Source: Sphingopyxis sp.
Lineage (GTDB): Bacteria; Pseudomonadota; Alphaproteobacteria; Sphingomonadales; Sphingomonadaceae
Length of the DNA: 35,099 bases
Assembly: GCA_015657575.1 (NCBI GenBank)
Contig: JACDQN010000257.1
Coordinates: 1-35,099 of the forward strand
Reading direction: 5' to 3'
Both the position numbers and the translations under genes were made by a program. Below, piece after piece: positions 8,846 through 16,754 of this stretch (positions within the stretch are counted from its first letter, which is position 1; each line of letters starts with the position of its first letter). The notes beneath the pieces were generated by a model. The model was not told where the DNA came from. It made no database searches and was given only the letters and a program-made list of their open reading frames with translations.

Positions 8846-8872
8846 TGAGGGGTCCGACGTTGCGGCGCGTAT
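8846..8872 (+). promoter_or_regulatory. Predicted ECF promoter for the CnrYXH-like operon
   Basis: TGAGGGG is followed by GCGTAT in a 27-base unit (16 bases between TGAGGG and CGTAT). The anti-sigma start is 30 bases downstream of the -10. Autoregulation of the sigma operon is inferred. Confidence 0.7.
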
Positions 8873-8902
8873 GTACAAGGACGGAAAGGTTCGAGACGAT
8901 TG

Positions 8903-9169
8903 ATGGATGAGGAGCTTCGCATTTTGGACAGGGTTGATCTGCCCGCAGCACTTGATGCGCTCGACGATCGCATCATGGGGGCGTTGGCGTTGCGACGACG
9001 CGAAGCTGCGGCAATGCCGCGGATGATGGCGTTGGCGGCGTTCATTTCGCTCGCAGGCGGCGTATTTGCGGGAAGCGCGATCTCTCAGCCGGCGGTCGCA
9101 GCGAGTCCGCTCGCGCCCTTTGGGCCGGCGAGCGCGCTGGCGCCCTCCACCTTGCTGGACGTGCGGTAA
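8903..9169 (+). CDS. CnrY-like anti-sigma factor, single-pass membrane protein
   Basis: The product is 88 aa from ATG 8903. A charged, helix-forming N-terminus (MDEELRILDRVDLPAALDAL) precedes one membrane segment (about 40-58), followed by a Pro/Ala-rich periplasmic tail (ASPLAPFGP). This size, layout and position before a CnrX-like sensor and an ECF sigma gene match CnrY of Cupriavidus metallidurans, which holds sigma factor CnrH through its cytoplasmic N-terminus. Sequence similarity is low, so the call rests on gene order and topology. It is 2 bases from the next gene. Confidence 0.65.
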   Translation: MDEELRILDRVDLPAALDALDDRIMGALALRRREAAAMPRMMALAAFISLAGGVFAGSAISQPAVAASPLAPFGPASALAPSTLLDVR

Positions 9170-9171
9170 AG

Positions 9172-9609
9172 ATGCCCTCACGCCGTCTACTTCTCGTGGC
9201 AATCATCGCATTCGCGGCAGCCATAGCTGGCGTTTTCGTCGGGCGTGTGGTGTCCGATGCGCCGAAGGCGAATGAGACCGAACTGCACGCGTTGCTTCAT
9301 GGTGAACTCGACCTGACCAAAGAGCAGCAAGCGAGGATCGAGCGGATCGAAGCTGATTTTACGAGCCGCCGTCGAGCGTTAGAGCTGGAAATGCGCGCTG
9401 CTAATGTCCGGCTCGCGCAGGCGATTGAGGCTGAACATGGCTATGGGCCGCAGGTCACCAAGGCGATCGACGAGACGCACGAAGTGATGGGCGATCTTCA
9501 AAAGGAAACGCTTCAGCATCTCTTCGCGATGCGAGGAGTCCTGAGCCCCGATCAGGCAGAGATGTTCGACAAGAGCGTGGTCAAGGCGCTGACCGCCGAT
9601 GCGCAGTGA
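9172..9609 (+). CDS. CnrX-like periplasmic metal sensor
   Basis: The product is 145 aa. An N-terminal membrane anchor (about 6-25) leads into a helical periplasmic domain of the CnrX/Spy-like heavy-metal sensor type. Metal ligands known in CnrX (His42, His46, Glu63, His119, Met123) have counterparts here at H39, H43 (HALLH), E60, H116 and M120 (HLFAM), each shifted by three, so the whole site is preserved. It should sense periplasmic metal and release the sigma factor through the neighbouring anti-sigma protein. Which metal is not certain: CnrX senses Ni/Co, but the genes here point to copper. The stop overlaps the sigma start. Confidence 0.8.
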   Translation: MPSRRLLLVAIIAFAAAIAGVFVGRVVSDAPKANETELHALLHGELDLTKEQQARIERIEADFTSRRRALELEMRAANVRLAQAIEAEHGYGPQVTKAIDETHEVMGDLQKETLQHLFAMRGVLSPDQAEMFDKSVVKALTADAQ

Positions 9610-10190
9610 GCGCCGACCTATCGCAATTCAGCGATCAGGACTTGGCAGCCTTTGCCCGCGCGCATCGGGAAGATGCATACCGCGAGTTGTTGCGGCGACA
9701 TAAAACCGGTATCTACCGGCTCATCGTCAAACAGATCGGCGATGCCGATGAAGCGATGGATCTGACGCAGGAAAGCTTCGTTGCTGGCTTCTCTGCGCTT
9801 GATCGCTACGATGGCGATCGGTCATTTCGCACCTGGATCGCACATATTGCACTCAATAAATGCCGCGATTGGGCACGCCGGAGACGAGTGCGTGCCTTCT
9901 TTTCCCGAGCGCTTCCGCTGGAGAGCGCCCATCATGTCGCAAGCGACAACCCGGGACCGGACGCCGAGACAACCGACAAGCGGGAGCTCGCGCGGGTTCG
10001 CGGAGCGATCGACCTCTTGCCGCAAAATTTGCGTGAGGTGTTGCTTTTGCGCGGCGTCGATGAGGTCAGCCAAGCGGAAACCGCGATGATTTTGCAAGTC
10101 AGCGAGAAGACTGTCGAAACGCGACTCTATCGAGCGCGGAGCAGGCTCAGAGAATTGCTCGCGGGAACATCCGCGAGCGCAGGAGGTTGA
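9606..10190 (+). CDS. ECF-family RNA polymerase sigma factor (CnrH-like)
   Basis: The product is 194 aa from GTG 9606, which overlaps the sensor stop (GTGA). Region 2 is seen in DLTQESFVAGFSALDRYDG and RSFRTWIAHIALNKCRDWARR, and region 4 in LPQNLREVLLLRGV, then VSEKTVETRLYRARSRLREL, a helix-turn-helix for the -35 element. Gene order anti-sigma, sensor, sigma equals cnrYXH. I infer that it reads the TGAGGG-N16-CGTAT promoters found across the window, including its own at 8846-8872. A 112-base gap holding another such promoter separates it from copA. Confidence 0.92.
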   Translation: MSADLSQFSDQDLAAFARAHREDAYRELLRRHKTGIYRLIVKQIGDADEAMDLTQESFVAGFSALDRYDGDRSFRTWIAHIALNKCRDWARRRRVRAFFSRALPLESAHHVASDNPGPDAETTDKRELARVRGAIDLLPQNLREVLLLRGVDEVSQAETAMILQVSEKTVETRLYRARSRLRELLAGTSASAGG

Positions 10191-10240
10191 CGCATCGACC
10201 TCCAGAGCGGGTGGCTGTCCTGATCGTCGGGAATTTTCCT

Positions 10241-10267
10241 TGAGGGGAAGTCCTTTGGCCTGCGTAT
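10241..10267 (+). promoter_or_regulatory. Predicted ECF promoter for the copA-copB operon
   Basis: TGAGGGG and CCTGCGTAT form a 27-base unit identical in spacing to the sigma-operon and copC promoters. It overlaps a TTTTCC...GGGGAA element (10234-10249) and lies 35 bases before the copA start. Confidence 0.7.
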
Positions 10268-10302
10268 AGCTTTATGAACAATCAGGAACGATTAGAAAGA
10301 AA

Positions 10303-12173
10303 ATGCAGATGGAAAGGCGTCGGTTCGTCACTGGAGCTTTGGGAGGCGGCGCCGCCGCAGCGATGGCTGCATGGTTCCCCGCTTGGGCCCAGCCTGTCTC
10401 TTCAGGTATCACTGCACCCCTCCCCACTGTCGCCGGCAACGATATTACGCTCCGCATCGCGCGCCAGACGATGCGGATCGACGGCAAGCTCAGTCGCGCG
10501 ATCGGCATAAATGGCACCGTTCCCGCCCCTCTCGTTCGGCTGAAGGAGGGGCAGACCGCCCGCTTGACTGTCGTCAACGACCTCGACGAGGACAGCTCGA
10601 TCCATTGGCACGGGCTGATCCTGCCTTTCCAGATGGATGGGGTTCCGGGTGTCAGCTTTCCGGGCATAAAGCCGCGCTCGACCTTCGTTTACGAGTTCCC
10701 CGTCGTCCAGTCGGGCACCTATTGGTATCACAGCCACTCGGGTCTGCAGGAGCAACTCGGCCATTACGGCCCGATCGTCATCGATCCCGCTGGTGTCGAT
10801 CCGATTGGCTACGATCGCGAGCATGTCGTCGTGCTCTCCGACCACAGTCAATTGTCACCCGAAGCGATCTTCCGCAAACTCAAGGTTAATCCTGGCCATT
10901 TCAACATGCAGCGCCAGACGCTGAGCGGTCTCCTTGCCGGCAAGGACCAGCCGCTCAAGGAACGCGTCGACTGGGGCAAGATGCGGATGGATCCCACCGA
11001 CGTCGCCGACGTCAATGGGTCAACCTATACCTTCCTCGTCAACGGCCACGGCCCGCGCGACAACTGGACCGCACTGTTCAATCCCGGTGAGCGCGTGCGG
11101 CTTCGTATCGTCAACGCCTCGGCAATGACGATATTCAATGTCCGTATCCCTGGCCTCAGAATGACCGTGGTGCAGGCCGACGGCCTCAATGTCGTGCCGA
11201 CCGAAATCGACGAGTTCCAGATCGCGGTCGCCGAGACCTACGACGTGATCGTGACCCCGGTTGAGGATCGCGCTATACGATGGTCGCCGAGGCCAACGAC
11301 CGCTCGGGCATGGGGCGCGCGACACTCGCACCGCGCGCCGGAATGGCCGCCGAGGTGCCCCCGCTGCGCGAGCGTCCGCTCGCAACGATGAAGGACATGG
11401 GCATGGGCGACATGGATATGTCGGGCGGTTCAATGACCGGCATGGACCATAGCGGGATGGCAATGGGAGCCGAAAGCGGCGCGGCGCCGATGGAAATGCC
11501 CGCAGGCGAGACGATGCCGGGCATGGATATGTCAGGTGCCGCTGCACCGGCTGCGGGAGCCATGGCGGGCATGGATCATTCGTCCATGGGCGGCATGGCA
11601 GGCATGGATCATGGCAGCATGAAAATGCGCGATTTCTCGGTCGCACCGCAAGTTGATAAAAATCCGGGCGTTCAGACGATCTCTCCGATGCCGCCTGATC
11701 GCATGGGCGATCCGGGGCAAGGGCTTGAGGATGTGGGGCACAAGGTGCTGACGTACCATGACCTCGTCGCGCTCGAGCGCAATCCCGATGTGCGCGCTGC
11801 CGAGCGGTCGCTCGACATTCATCTCACGGGCAACATGGAGCGCTTCATGTGGTCGTTCGATGGCGTGAAGATGTCCGACTATCATGAGCCGATTCCGTTC
11901 ATCGAAGGCGAACGAGTGCGGATCAACCTCATCAACGATTCGATGATGAGCCACCCCATCCATTTGCACGGCCATTTTTTCGAACTGGTCACGGGGAAGG
12001 GTGATCGTTCGCCGCGCAAGCATACGGTGCTGGTCCAGCCGGGCGGCACCGCGAGCTTCGATTTCACCGCTGACGCGCTCGGCGACTGGGCGTTCCACTG
12101 CCATCTTCTCTATCATATGCACGCCGGGATGATGCGCGTCGTCAGCGTCCGTCCGAAGGGAGACGGCGAATGA
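10303..12173 (+). CDS. copA: Multicopper oxidase CopA, with single-base frameshift
   Basis: The product is about 623 aa once one base is restored near 11273. A Tat signal (ERRRFVTGALGGG) directs export. The N-terminal half carries HWHG (101-104) and YHSH (142-145); the C-terminal part carries HPIHLHG and HCHLLYHMHAGM, completing type 1, 2 and 3 copper sites. A long Met-rich insert lies between (repeats such as MDHSGM, MDMSG and MDHGSM). The frame breaks after VTPVEDRA and resumes with YTMVAEANDRSG in the next frame; GCTATACG looks like GCTTATACG with one T lost, so a sequencing error is likely. CopA oxidises Cu(I) and binds copper in the periplasm. The stop overlaps copB (ATGA). Confidence 0.92.
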
Positions 12174-13387
12174 CCCGGGTCGCGCTCCTCCTCGCGGGTA
12201 TCGCCCCGCTGGCCTTTGCCGTGCCCGCCGCGGCGCAGTCGATGGATCATTCGATGCATGGTGCGGCGCCTGCGCCAACACCTGCTCCTTCGCCAACGCC
12301 GACGCCAGCGCCGGTTGCGCAGCCCGCGCCGGAAGCGCGGGCCGAAGGGTCGATGGAGCAGATGGACCATGGGAGCATGCAGGGCATGGACATGGAGCCC
12401 AAAACTTCGACCTGCCCGCCCGAACATGCGGCGATGGGCCATTGTACGCCCGAGGCGGAGGCTTCGGACAAGGGCGCTTCTGACATGGCCGCGATGGATC
12501 ATGGCACGGCGGCGCCGTCCGATCCCGATTGTCCGCCCGAACATGCCAAAATGGGCCATTGCACCCCGAAGGGCGGGTCTGCGGACCCCATGGCGGGAAT
12601 GGAAGGCATGGCGACCACGGGCAGCGCTAGCGGCACCGATTTGCCGCCGGGAGATGCTACCGCGCCTGCGCCACCCGGCGACTGGTATGCCGATCGCATC
12701 TACCCCAAGGCCGAAATGGAGCATTCGCGCCACGACATGATGAAAGAGAATGGCGCGCAGACCATCGCTTTCATCAGCTTCAACCTCGCCGAATATCAGG
12801 CGCGCAAGGGCCGCGATGGATTCCGCTGGGACGGTGAGGCCTGGTATGGCGGCGACATCAACCGCCTGACACTAAAGAGCGAAGGCGAGGCCGTGTTCGG
12901 CGAAGGCATCGAGGGCGCCGAGGTCCAGGCACTCTACAGCCGGGCGATCGGCCCCTATTTCAATGCGCAGGCGGGTATCAGACAGGATCTTGGACCCGGC
13001 CCCGATCGCACCTATGCGACAATCGGTTTCGAGGGGCTCGCGCCCTATTGGTTCGAAGTCGAGGGCGCCTTGTTTTTGTCCAACAAGGGCGATCTGCTTG
13101 CGCGACTGGAAGGCTATTACGACCAGCGTATTACCCAGAAGCTGATTTTGCAGCCGATGGCCGAATTCAATTTTGCGCTTCAGGACGTTCCCGAAACCGG
13201 AATTGGTTCGGGCCTGTCGGATGTCGAGCTCGGACTGCGCCTTCGCTATGAAATTGTGAAAGAGTTCGCGCCTTATGTCGGTGTCGAATGGGCCCGGAAG
13301 GTCGGGGATACTGCACGCTTTGCACGCGCCGCCGGCGAAGATCCCGGCGGCGTCAACTTCGTGATGGGGGTGCGCGCCTGGTTCTAG
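12170..13387 (+). CDS. copB: Outer-membrane copper resistance protein CopB
   Basis: The product is 405 aa. A signal peptide (cut after AAAQS) leads a low-complexity metal-binding region: MDHSMHG, a Pro/Ala run, MDHGSMQGMDM, and two copies of CPPEHAxMGHCTP (about 83-95 and 121-133). The C-terminal 230 residues form the CopB barrel domain, beginning DWYADRIYPKAEMEHSRHDMM and ending in a beta-strand with terminal Phe (GVRAWF). The start overlaps the copA stop, showing coupling. The duplicated Cys/His box is an unusual addition to the usual Met/His repeats. Confidence 0.93.
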   Translation: MTRVALLLAGIAPLAFAVPAAAQSMDHSMHGAAPAPTPAPSPTPTPAPVAQPAPEARAEGSMEQMDHGSMQGMDMEPKTSTCPPEHAAMGHCTPEAEASDKGASDMAAMDHGTAAPSDPDCPPEHAKMGHCTPKGGSADPMAGMEGMATTGSASGTDLPPGDATAPAPPGDWYADRIYPKAEMEHSRHDMMKENGAQTIAFISFNLAEYQARKGRDGFRWDGEAWYGGDINRLTLKSEGEAVFGEGIEGAEVQALYSRAIGPYFNAQAGIRQDLGPGPDRTYATIGFEGLAPYWFEVEGALFLSNKGDLLARLEGYYDQRITQKLILQPMAEFNFALQDVPETGIGSGLSDVELGLRLRYEIVKEFAPYVGVEWARKVGDTARFARAAGEDPGGVNFVMGVRAWF

Positions 13388-13425
13388 AAGCTGCGCGGGG
13401 CGGCGAATCGTCGAGGAGAAATATC

Positions 13426-13869
13426 GTGAAACCAGCCTATCGCAGTCTCGCGTTGCAGACGATCGTCAGCGGCGTGATCATGTATCTGGTGATGTTCGTC
13501 ATGATCGACCGTCTCTCGAGCTTCTACAATAACCTCAATATGGTCTACATGACGCTGATGATGGTTTCCCCGATGGTCGTCCTGATGATCCTCGCGATGC
13601 CGGGCATGTTTCCGTCGAAACGCCTCAATATGCTTCTGCTGCTGGGATCGGCAGTCGCATTCTTCGGGAGCTTCGGGCTCATCCGGACGCAAACGACCAT
13701 CGGGGACACGGCCTTTTTGCGTTCGATGATCCCGCACCATTCAGGCGCTATCCTCATGTGCGAACAGGCGTCCCTCAAGGACGCCGAAGTTCGCGCACTC
13801 TGCCGCGGAATTATCACGGGGCAAAAGGCCGAAATAGAACAGATGAAATCCATACTCGCGAGGAAATGA
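13426..13869 (+). CDS. DUF305 family membrane protein
   Basis: The product is 147 aa from GTG 13426, with AGGAGAA about 7 bases upstream; the open frame extends further into copB but without a ribosome site. Three hydrophobic segments (about 9-25, 38-57, 66-84) precede the DUF305 motif MIPHHSGAILMCEQA and a helical tail (GIITGQKAEIEQMKSIL). The paired His with Met and Cys suggests metal binding. DUF305 proteins are frequent in copper and silver resistance loci, but their function is not defined. It is one base from the next gene. Confidence 0.85.
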   Translation: MKPAYRSLALQTIVSGVIMYLVMFVMIDRLSSFYNNLNMVYMTLMMVSPMVVLMILAMPGMFPSKRLNMLLLLGSAVAFFGSFGLIRTQTTIGDTAFLRSMIPHHSGAILMCEQASLKDAEVRALCRGIITGQKAEIEQMKSILARK

Positions 13870-13870
13870 T

Positions 13871-14395
13871 ATGACGGGTCGAATGACGCGCCGCGATCTT
13901 CTCGGTCTGATCGCGGCCGGATCGGGCGTGGCGCTAGCGGCCTGCAGCTCTGCTTCGGCTCCAATGGCGGCCGACACCAAGAATGACGAGGCCGACCCGT
14001 CGCGCGCCGATGCGGCAAAGGTCAGACCTATTCTCGTTTATCGCGACCCACAATGCGGCTGCTGCGAAGCGTGGGCAGAGATCGCCCGCAAAGCGGGCTA
14101 TGACGTGACAGTCGAGAACCGTGCCGACATGGCAGCCGTGAAGGCGCGATACGGAGTGCCCGATCAATTGGCTTCCTGCCATACGGCGGTCATTGGCGGC
14201 TATGCTGTTGAGGGTCATGTGCCAATGCGCCATGTCGCCCGACTGCTTGGCGACAAGCCAAACGATATTCGCGGAATTGCCGTACCCGGCATGCCGCGCG
14301 GTTCGCCGGGGATGGAAATGCCGGATGGAAGTTCCGACGCGTTCGAGGTGATGGCGTTCGGCGCGAACGGGAAGATTTCGCGATTCCACGCATGA
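13871..14395 (+). CDS. DUF411 (CopG-type) periplasmic metal-binding protein
   Basis: The product is 174 aa. A lipoprotein or Tat-like signal (MTRRDLLGLIAAGSG, lipobox LAAC near 22-25) is followed by the DUF411 domain: YRDPQCGCCEAW with Cys at 62, 64 and 65, then LASCHTAVIGGYAVEGHVP and PGMPRGSPGMEMP. The conserved Cys set fits Cu(I) binding in the periplasm. It follows the DUF305 gene by one base and shares its transcript. The family is confident, the exact role inferred. Confidence 0.9.
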   Translation: MTGRMTRRDLLGLIAAGSGVALAACSSASAPMAADTKNDEADPSRADAAKVRPILVYRDPQCGCCEAWAEIARKAGYDVTVENRADMAAVKARYGVPDQLASCHTAVIGGYAVEGHVPMRHVARLLGDKPNDIRGIAVPGMPRGSPGMEMPDGSSDAFEVMAFGANGKISRFHA

Positions 14396-14423
14396 CCGTT
14401 CAGCAGATATAGAGGAGACAGAT

Positions 14424-14765
14424 ATGACTCGGTTCATTTCCTTAGCAAGCGGCGCGGCGCTTATTCTCGTGCTTGCGGCGTGCAATGCTGAGCCGAAACA
14501 GGAGAGCGTTGCCGTTCCGGAACAGGCCGCACCCGTTGCCGACGAGGCTCCAGCAACCATGACCGAGACCGCGCCTGTCGAGGAGGCGAACAGCGTCACG
14601 GCGCCGGTGGCGGCGCCCGCTCAGGAGAAGGCTCCGGAGAAGACGCGCGCCAAACAAGAACCTGCCGCCAAACCCGCTACGCCGGTAAAGGAAAAGCCTG
14701 TTCCAGCGGCGCCCAAAGCGTCCGACGCGGATCCTCATGCCGGGCATGACATGGACAAAATGTAA
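14424..14765 (+). CDS. Low-complexity lipoprotein with His/Met tail
   Basis: The product is 113 aa with an AGGAG ribosome site 7 bases before the ATG. The signal peptide ends in a lipobox (LAAC, Cys about 20). The mature chain is almost wholly Ala/Pro/Glu/Lys, probably disordered, and ends DADPHAGHDMDKM, a likely copper-binding tail. No family is recognised. It is the last gene of the copA operon, followed by a GC hairpin, and may be a periplasmic copper tether. Confidence 0.7.
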   Translation: MTRFISLASGAALILVLAACNAEPKQESVAVPEQAAPVADEAPATMTETAPVEEANSVTAPVAAPAQEKAPEKTRAKQEPAAKPATPVKEKPVPAAPKASDADPHAGHDMDKM

Positions 14766-14812
14766 TCGCGTGAGTCGCGACTCGGTGCGGCGCCCGTTGT
14801 TCGGCCGGCGGC

Positions 14813-14830
14813 GGGGCCGAGATCGGCCCG
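14813..14830 (+). terminator. GC hairpin after the copA operon
   Basis: GGGCCGA and TCGGCCC pair around GA, 48 bases after the lipoprotein stop. No T-run follows, so its role as a terminator is plausible but unproven. Confidence 0.4.
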
Positions 14831-15101
14831 ATTCACCCAAATGACCACGCCGATACGCCGAACGGCTGGAGCGTCAACTCGGCGGTGGTTTGGCCGATCT
14901 TCGGAGCATGCGGCTCGTTAGCCAAGGCCCTTGGTGCCTAAGACCAGCCTTCGACATCTGGTGATTGGATCACATCGAATGTTTTTGGGACACTGCGGTG
15001 AGTTTCAGCGTGTGACAGAGAAAAGCCTGTCTCAGTCCTCTTCACATACTTGGGCGACGCCAAATTGGGGGTTAGAACCTCGAGCAGGCATTGGCCCCGC
15101 A
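14831..15101. other. Non-coding gap between convergent genes
   Basis: The gap separates the rightward copA operon from the leftward thioredoxin-reductase-like gene. Short frames are present but none has a ribosome site or recognisable product. Confidence 0.4.
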
Positions 15102-15989
15102 TCAGCCCGACAAGCGATTATGTATTGCCGTCGCCGCCTTGGCAGCCTGACCAGACGCCACCGCAATTTGATCTAGCCCCTCGACCATATCGCCGGCAGC
15201 GAATATTCCGCTTATTGTTGTTTGTTGATGTTCATCGACCAAAATGCACCCGGAATCGCTTAGCTCGGCGCCCGCCATTCGCGCCAGACCGCTGTTCGCC
15301 GATGTCCCGAGGGCGGCATATAGCGTGTCAAACTGAAGGGACTCGCCATCTGCCAACGTTATGCGCAAGTCCCGATCTGTGACCGCGATTTCTTGAACAG
15401 GCGCCTGCCTCACGCTCACGCCAATATCCGAAAGATGTGCTGCTTCGATTTCTGAAAGTTGCGCCGCATTCTGTGCGAGCAGTGTCACGGCGCCGGTATA
15501 ATGGCGGATGAATCTTGCCTCGGCTGCGCCATGGTCGGAACTGCCGAGGACCGCAACTCGTTTGCCTCGGACTTCATAGGCGTCACAGATTGGACAATAT
15601 CGTATCAACCCGTGCGCTACCCCTCGGTCATGAGCATCTTGCGCGATCCTGGGTCGATGGTTTGAAACGCCCTGCGCAAGCAATATTGTTCGCGCCTCGA
15701 AGGTTCTCGAACTTGTCCGTGCGGCAAAGCCGGCTTCCGTCCGCTTGAGGCCTTCGACGACGCCAGTCACCATTTCAGCCCCGTAACGGGAAGCATGCTC
15801 CCGCATCCGATGAAGCAAATCGCGGCCCGAAATCCCGTCAGGGAATCCGAGAAGATTGTGCGTTTGCGGGATTTGGGCCGCGCGGCCCGCTCCTTCGTCA
15901 ATGACCAATGTCGCGCGCAGAAATCTTCCAAGATAGGTGGCTGCTGTGAGTCCTGCCGGCCCACCCCCGATGATGATGCAGTCGTACAT
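15102..15989 (-). CDS. Thioredoxin-reductase-like FAD/NAD(P)-dependent oxidoreductase
   Basis: The product is 295 aa from ATG 15989, with GAGG 5-6 bases upstream. The FAD motif is IIGGGPAGLTAATYLGRF (about 6-23). The redox pair is in YCPICDAYE, the NAD(P) site is VAVLGSSDHGAAEA, and the second FAD motif is GIFAAGDMVEG near the end. It is probably cytoplasmic. The partner thioredoxin is not in the window. It has its own ECF-type promoter at 16023-16049, which suggests a thiol-repair role under metal stress. Confidence 0.88.
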   Translation of the reverse strand: MYDCIIIGGGPAGLTAATYLGRFLRATLVIDEGAGRAAQIPQTHNLLGFPDGISGRDLLHRMREHASRYGAEMVTGVVEGLKRTEAGFAARTSSRTFEARTILLAQGVSNHRPRIAQDAHDRGVAHGLIRYCPICDAYEVRGKRVAVLGSSDHGAAEARFIRHYTGAVTLLAQNAAQLSEIEAAHLSDIGVSVRQAPVQEIAVTDRDLRITLADGESLQFDTLYAALGTSANSGLARMAGAELSDSGCILVDEHQQTTISGIFAAGDMVEGLDQIAVASGQAAKAATAIHNRLSG

Positions 15990-16022
15990 GCGAACCTCGC
16001 GCTGACGTGAGCCCTGCTTGTA

Positions 16023-16049
16023 ATACGTCCCCCGGAGCGCCGACCCTTG
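16023..16049 (-). promoter_or_regulatory. Predicted ECF promoter for the thioredoxin-reductase-like gene
   Basis: On the minus strand, CAAGGG and CGTAT are separated by 16 bases, the same 27-base layout and the same -35 variant as the copper ATPase promoter. It ends 33 bases before ATG 15989. Confidence 0.55.
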
Positions 16050-16084
16050 GCCGTGCGTATCTTTCCTCGGAATATGGTCGGAGG

Positions 16085-16111
16085 CGAGGGGAAAACGTCT
16101 CGGATGCGTAG
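16085..16111 (+). promoter_or_regulatory. Candidate ECF promoter upstream of fliQ
   Basis: CGAGGGG and GCGTAG lie at the same spacing as the other sites, differing from the consensus at the first base and the last. The fliQ-like frame begins 37 bases downstream. Confidence is lower because the -10 is imperfect. Confidence 0.4.
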
Positions 16112-16147
16112 TATTACCAGGGTCCAACGGCAAAGAGGGCGCATGGG

Positions 16148-16420
16148 TTGGGATTAGAGAACCCGTTCTCGATTTCGATGGGGCAGACGCTTTGGGTCGC
16201 CATCGTTGTAGCCGGCCCTCCGCTTCTGTTGGTGCTGGTGATTGGACTCATTATTTCAATCATTCAGACGGGAACGTCGGTCAATGAACCGACGGTAAGC
16301 TTCATACCCAAAATTCTGGCGTTGGTTCTGTTTCTCGCGCTCTACGGCGCGGTCGCGGTGGATGTGCTGGTTGATTTTACTCGCGACCTTTGGACCCATA
16401 TCCCGGAAGACGTAAGATGA
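16148..16420 (+). CDS. fliQ: Orphan flagellar export protein FliQ
   Basis: The product is 90 aa from TTG 16148, preceded by AGAGGG; an ATG at 16178 is the alternative but would cut the usual N-terminus. Two membrane helices flank the FliQ signature (TGTSVNEPTVSFIPKILA, corresponding to the usual Q-T-x-E-x-T-SFIPK). FliQ is part of the export gate in the inner membrane. No other intact flagellar gene is in the window, so it may be a leftover or a misplaced piece of a larger locus. It overlaps a possible fliR start. Confidence 0.8.
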   Translation: MGLENPFSISMGQTLWVAIVVAGPPLLLVLVIGLIISIIQTGTSVNEPTVSFIPKILALVLFLALYGAVAVDVLVDFTRDLWTHIPEDVR

Positions 16421-16480
16421 TAGCCCACCTTGTGAAACTGGCGCAAACCGTTGCGGGCAGCCCATGGCCGTTTCAGAGAA
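16417..16480 (+). pseudogene. Possible fliR 5' remnant
   Basis: ATGA at 16417 overlaps the fliQ stop, the usual fliQ-fliR arrangement. The peptide begins MIAHLVKLAQTVAGSPWPFQ, reminiscent of a FliR N-terminus (the WPF segment), but becomes charged and unlike FliR soon after. If correct, fliR was cut here. Weak evidence. Confidence 0.25.
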
Positions 16481-16754
16481 AAGGTACCAGCGAACTCCCG
16501 ATTATGGGGCCTTGTAAAGCCTTGGGTTCTAGGGCGATCCGCGCAGCTGTCCGAATTGTCCGGCTCGAAATGCGGGTCGAACCCGGCGGTAAAACGGGAC
16601 GCGGTGCCGTGTGGCCCGCCAGCTATCGCAAATATATAACTATTTGGAATAGCCATCACGTTTGTGGAGATGACTCGTGATTATTTCTGGTCATACCACG
16701 GCCCGACAGATAGCTCGCTAGCGAAGCCAAGCGCTTTCGCAACGGGAGGGAACC
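16481..16754. other. Non-coding leader region of TonB receptor 1
   Basis: The stretch holds no convincing gene. It contains the LysR-type motif at 16636-16656, a perfect 10-base palindrome TCGCTAGCGA at 16715-16724, and the GGGAGGG ribosome site of the receptor. Confidence 0.5.
16636..16656 (+). promoter_or_regulatory. Putative LysR-type operator before TonB receptor 1
   Basis: ATAACTATTT followed by GGAATAGCCAT closely matches the site at 20183-20203 between the lysR gene and aapJ (about 14 of 21 positions). It contains the dyad CTATT-TGG-AATAG. Confidence 0.5.

Noticed and set aside
11400-11640. Tandem repeat DNA in copA considered as a separate repeat element
   Set aside because: The repeats simply encode the Met-rich segment typical of CopA and have no unit of fixed length.
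12113-12733. Leftward Arg/His-rich open frame
   Set aside because: It is the antisense image of the repeat region of CopB, with no ribosome site or family match.
16573-16585. CGGGTCGAACCCG resembling a tRNA T-arm
   Set aside because: The loop is too short and no acceptor, D or anticodon arms could be drawn around it.
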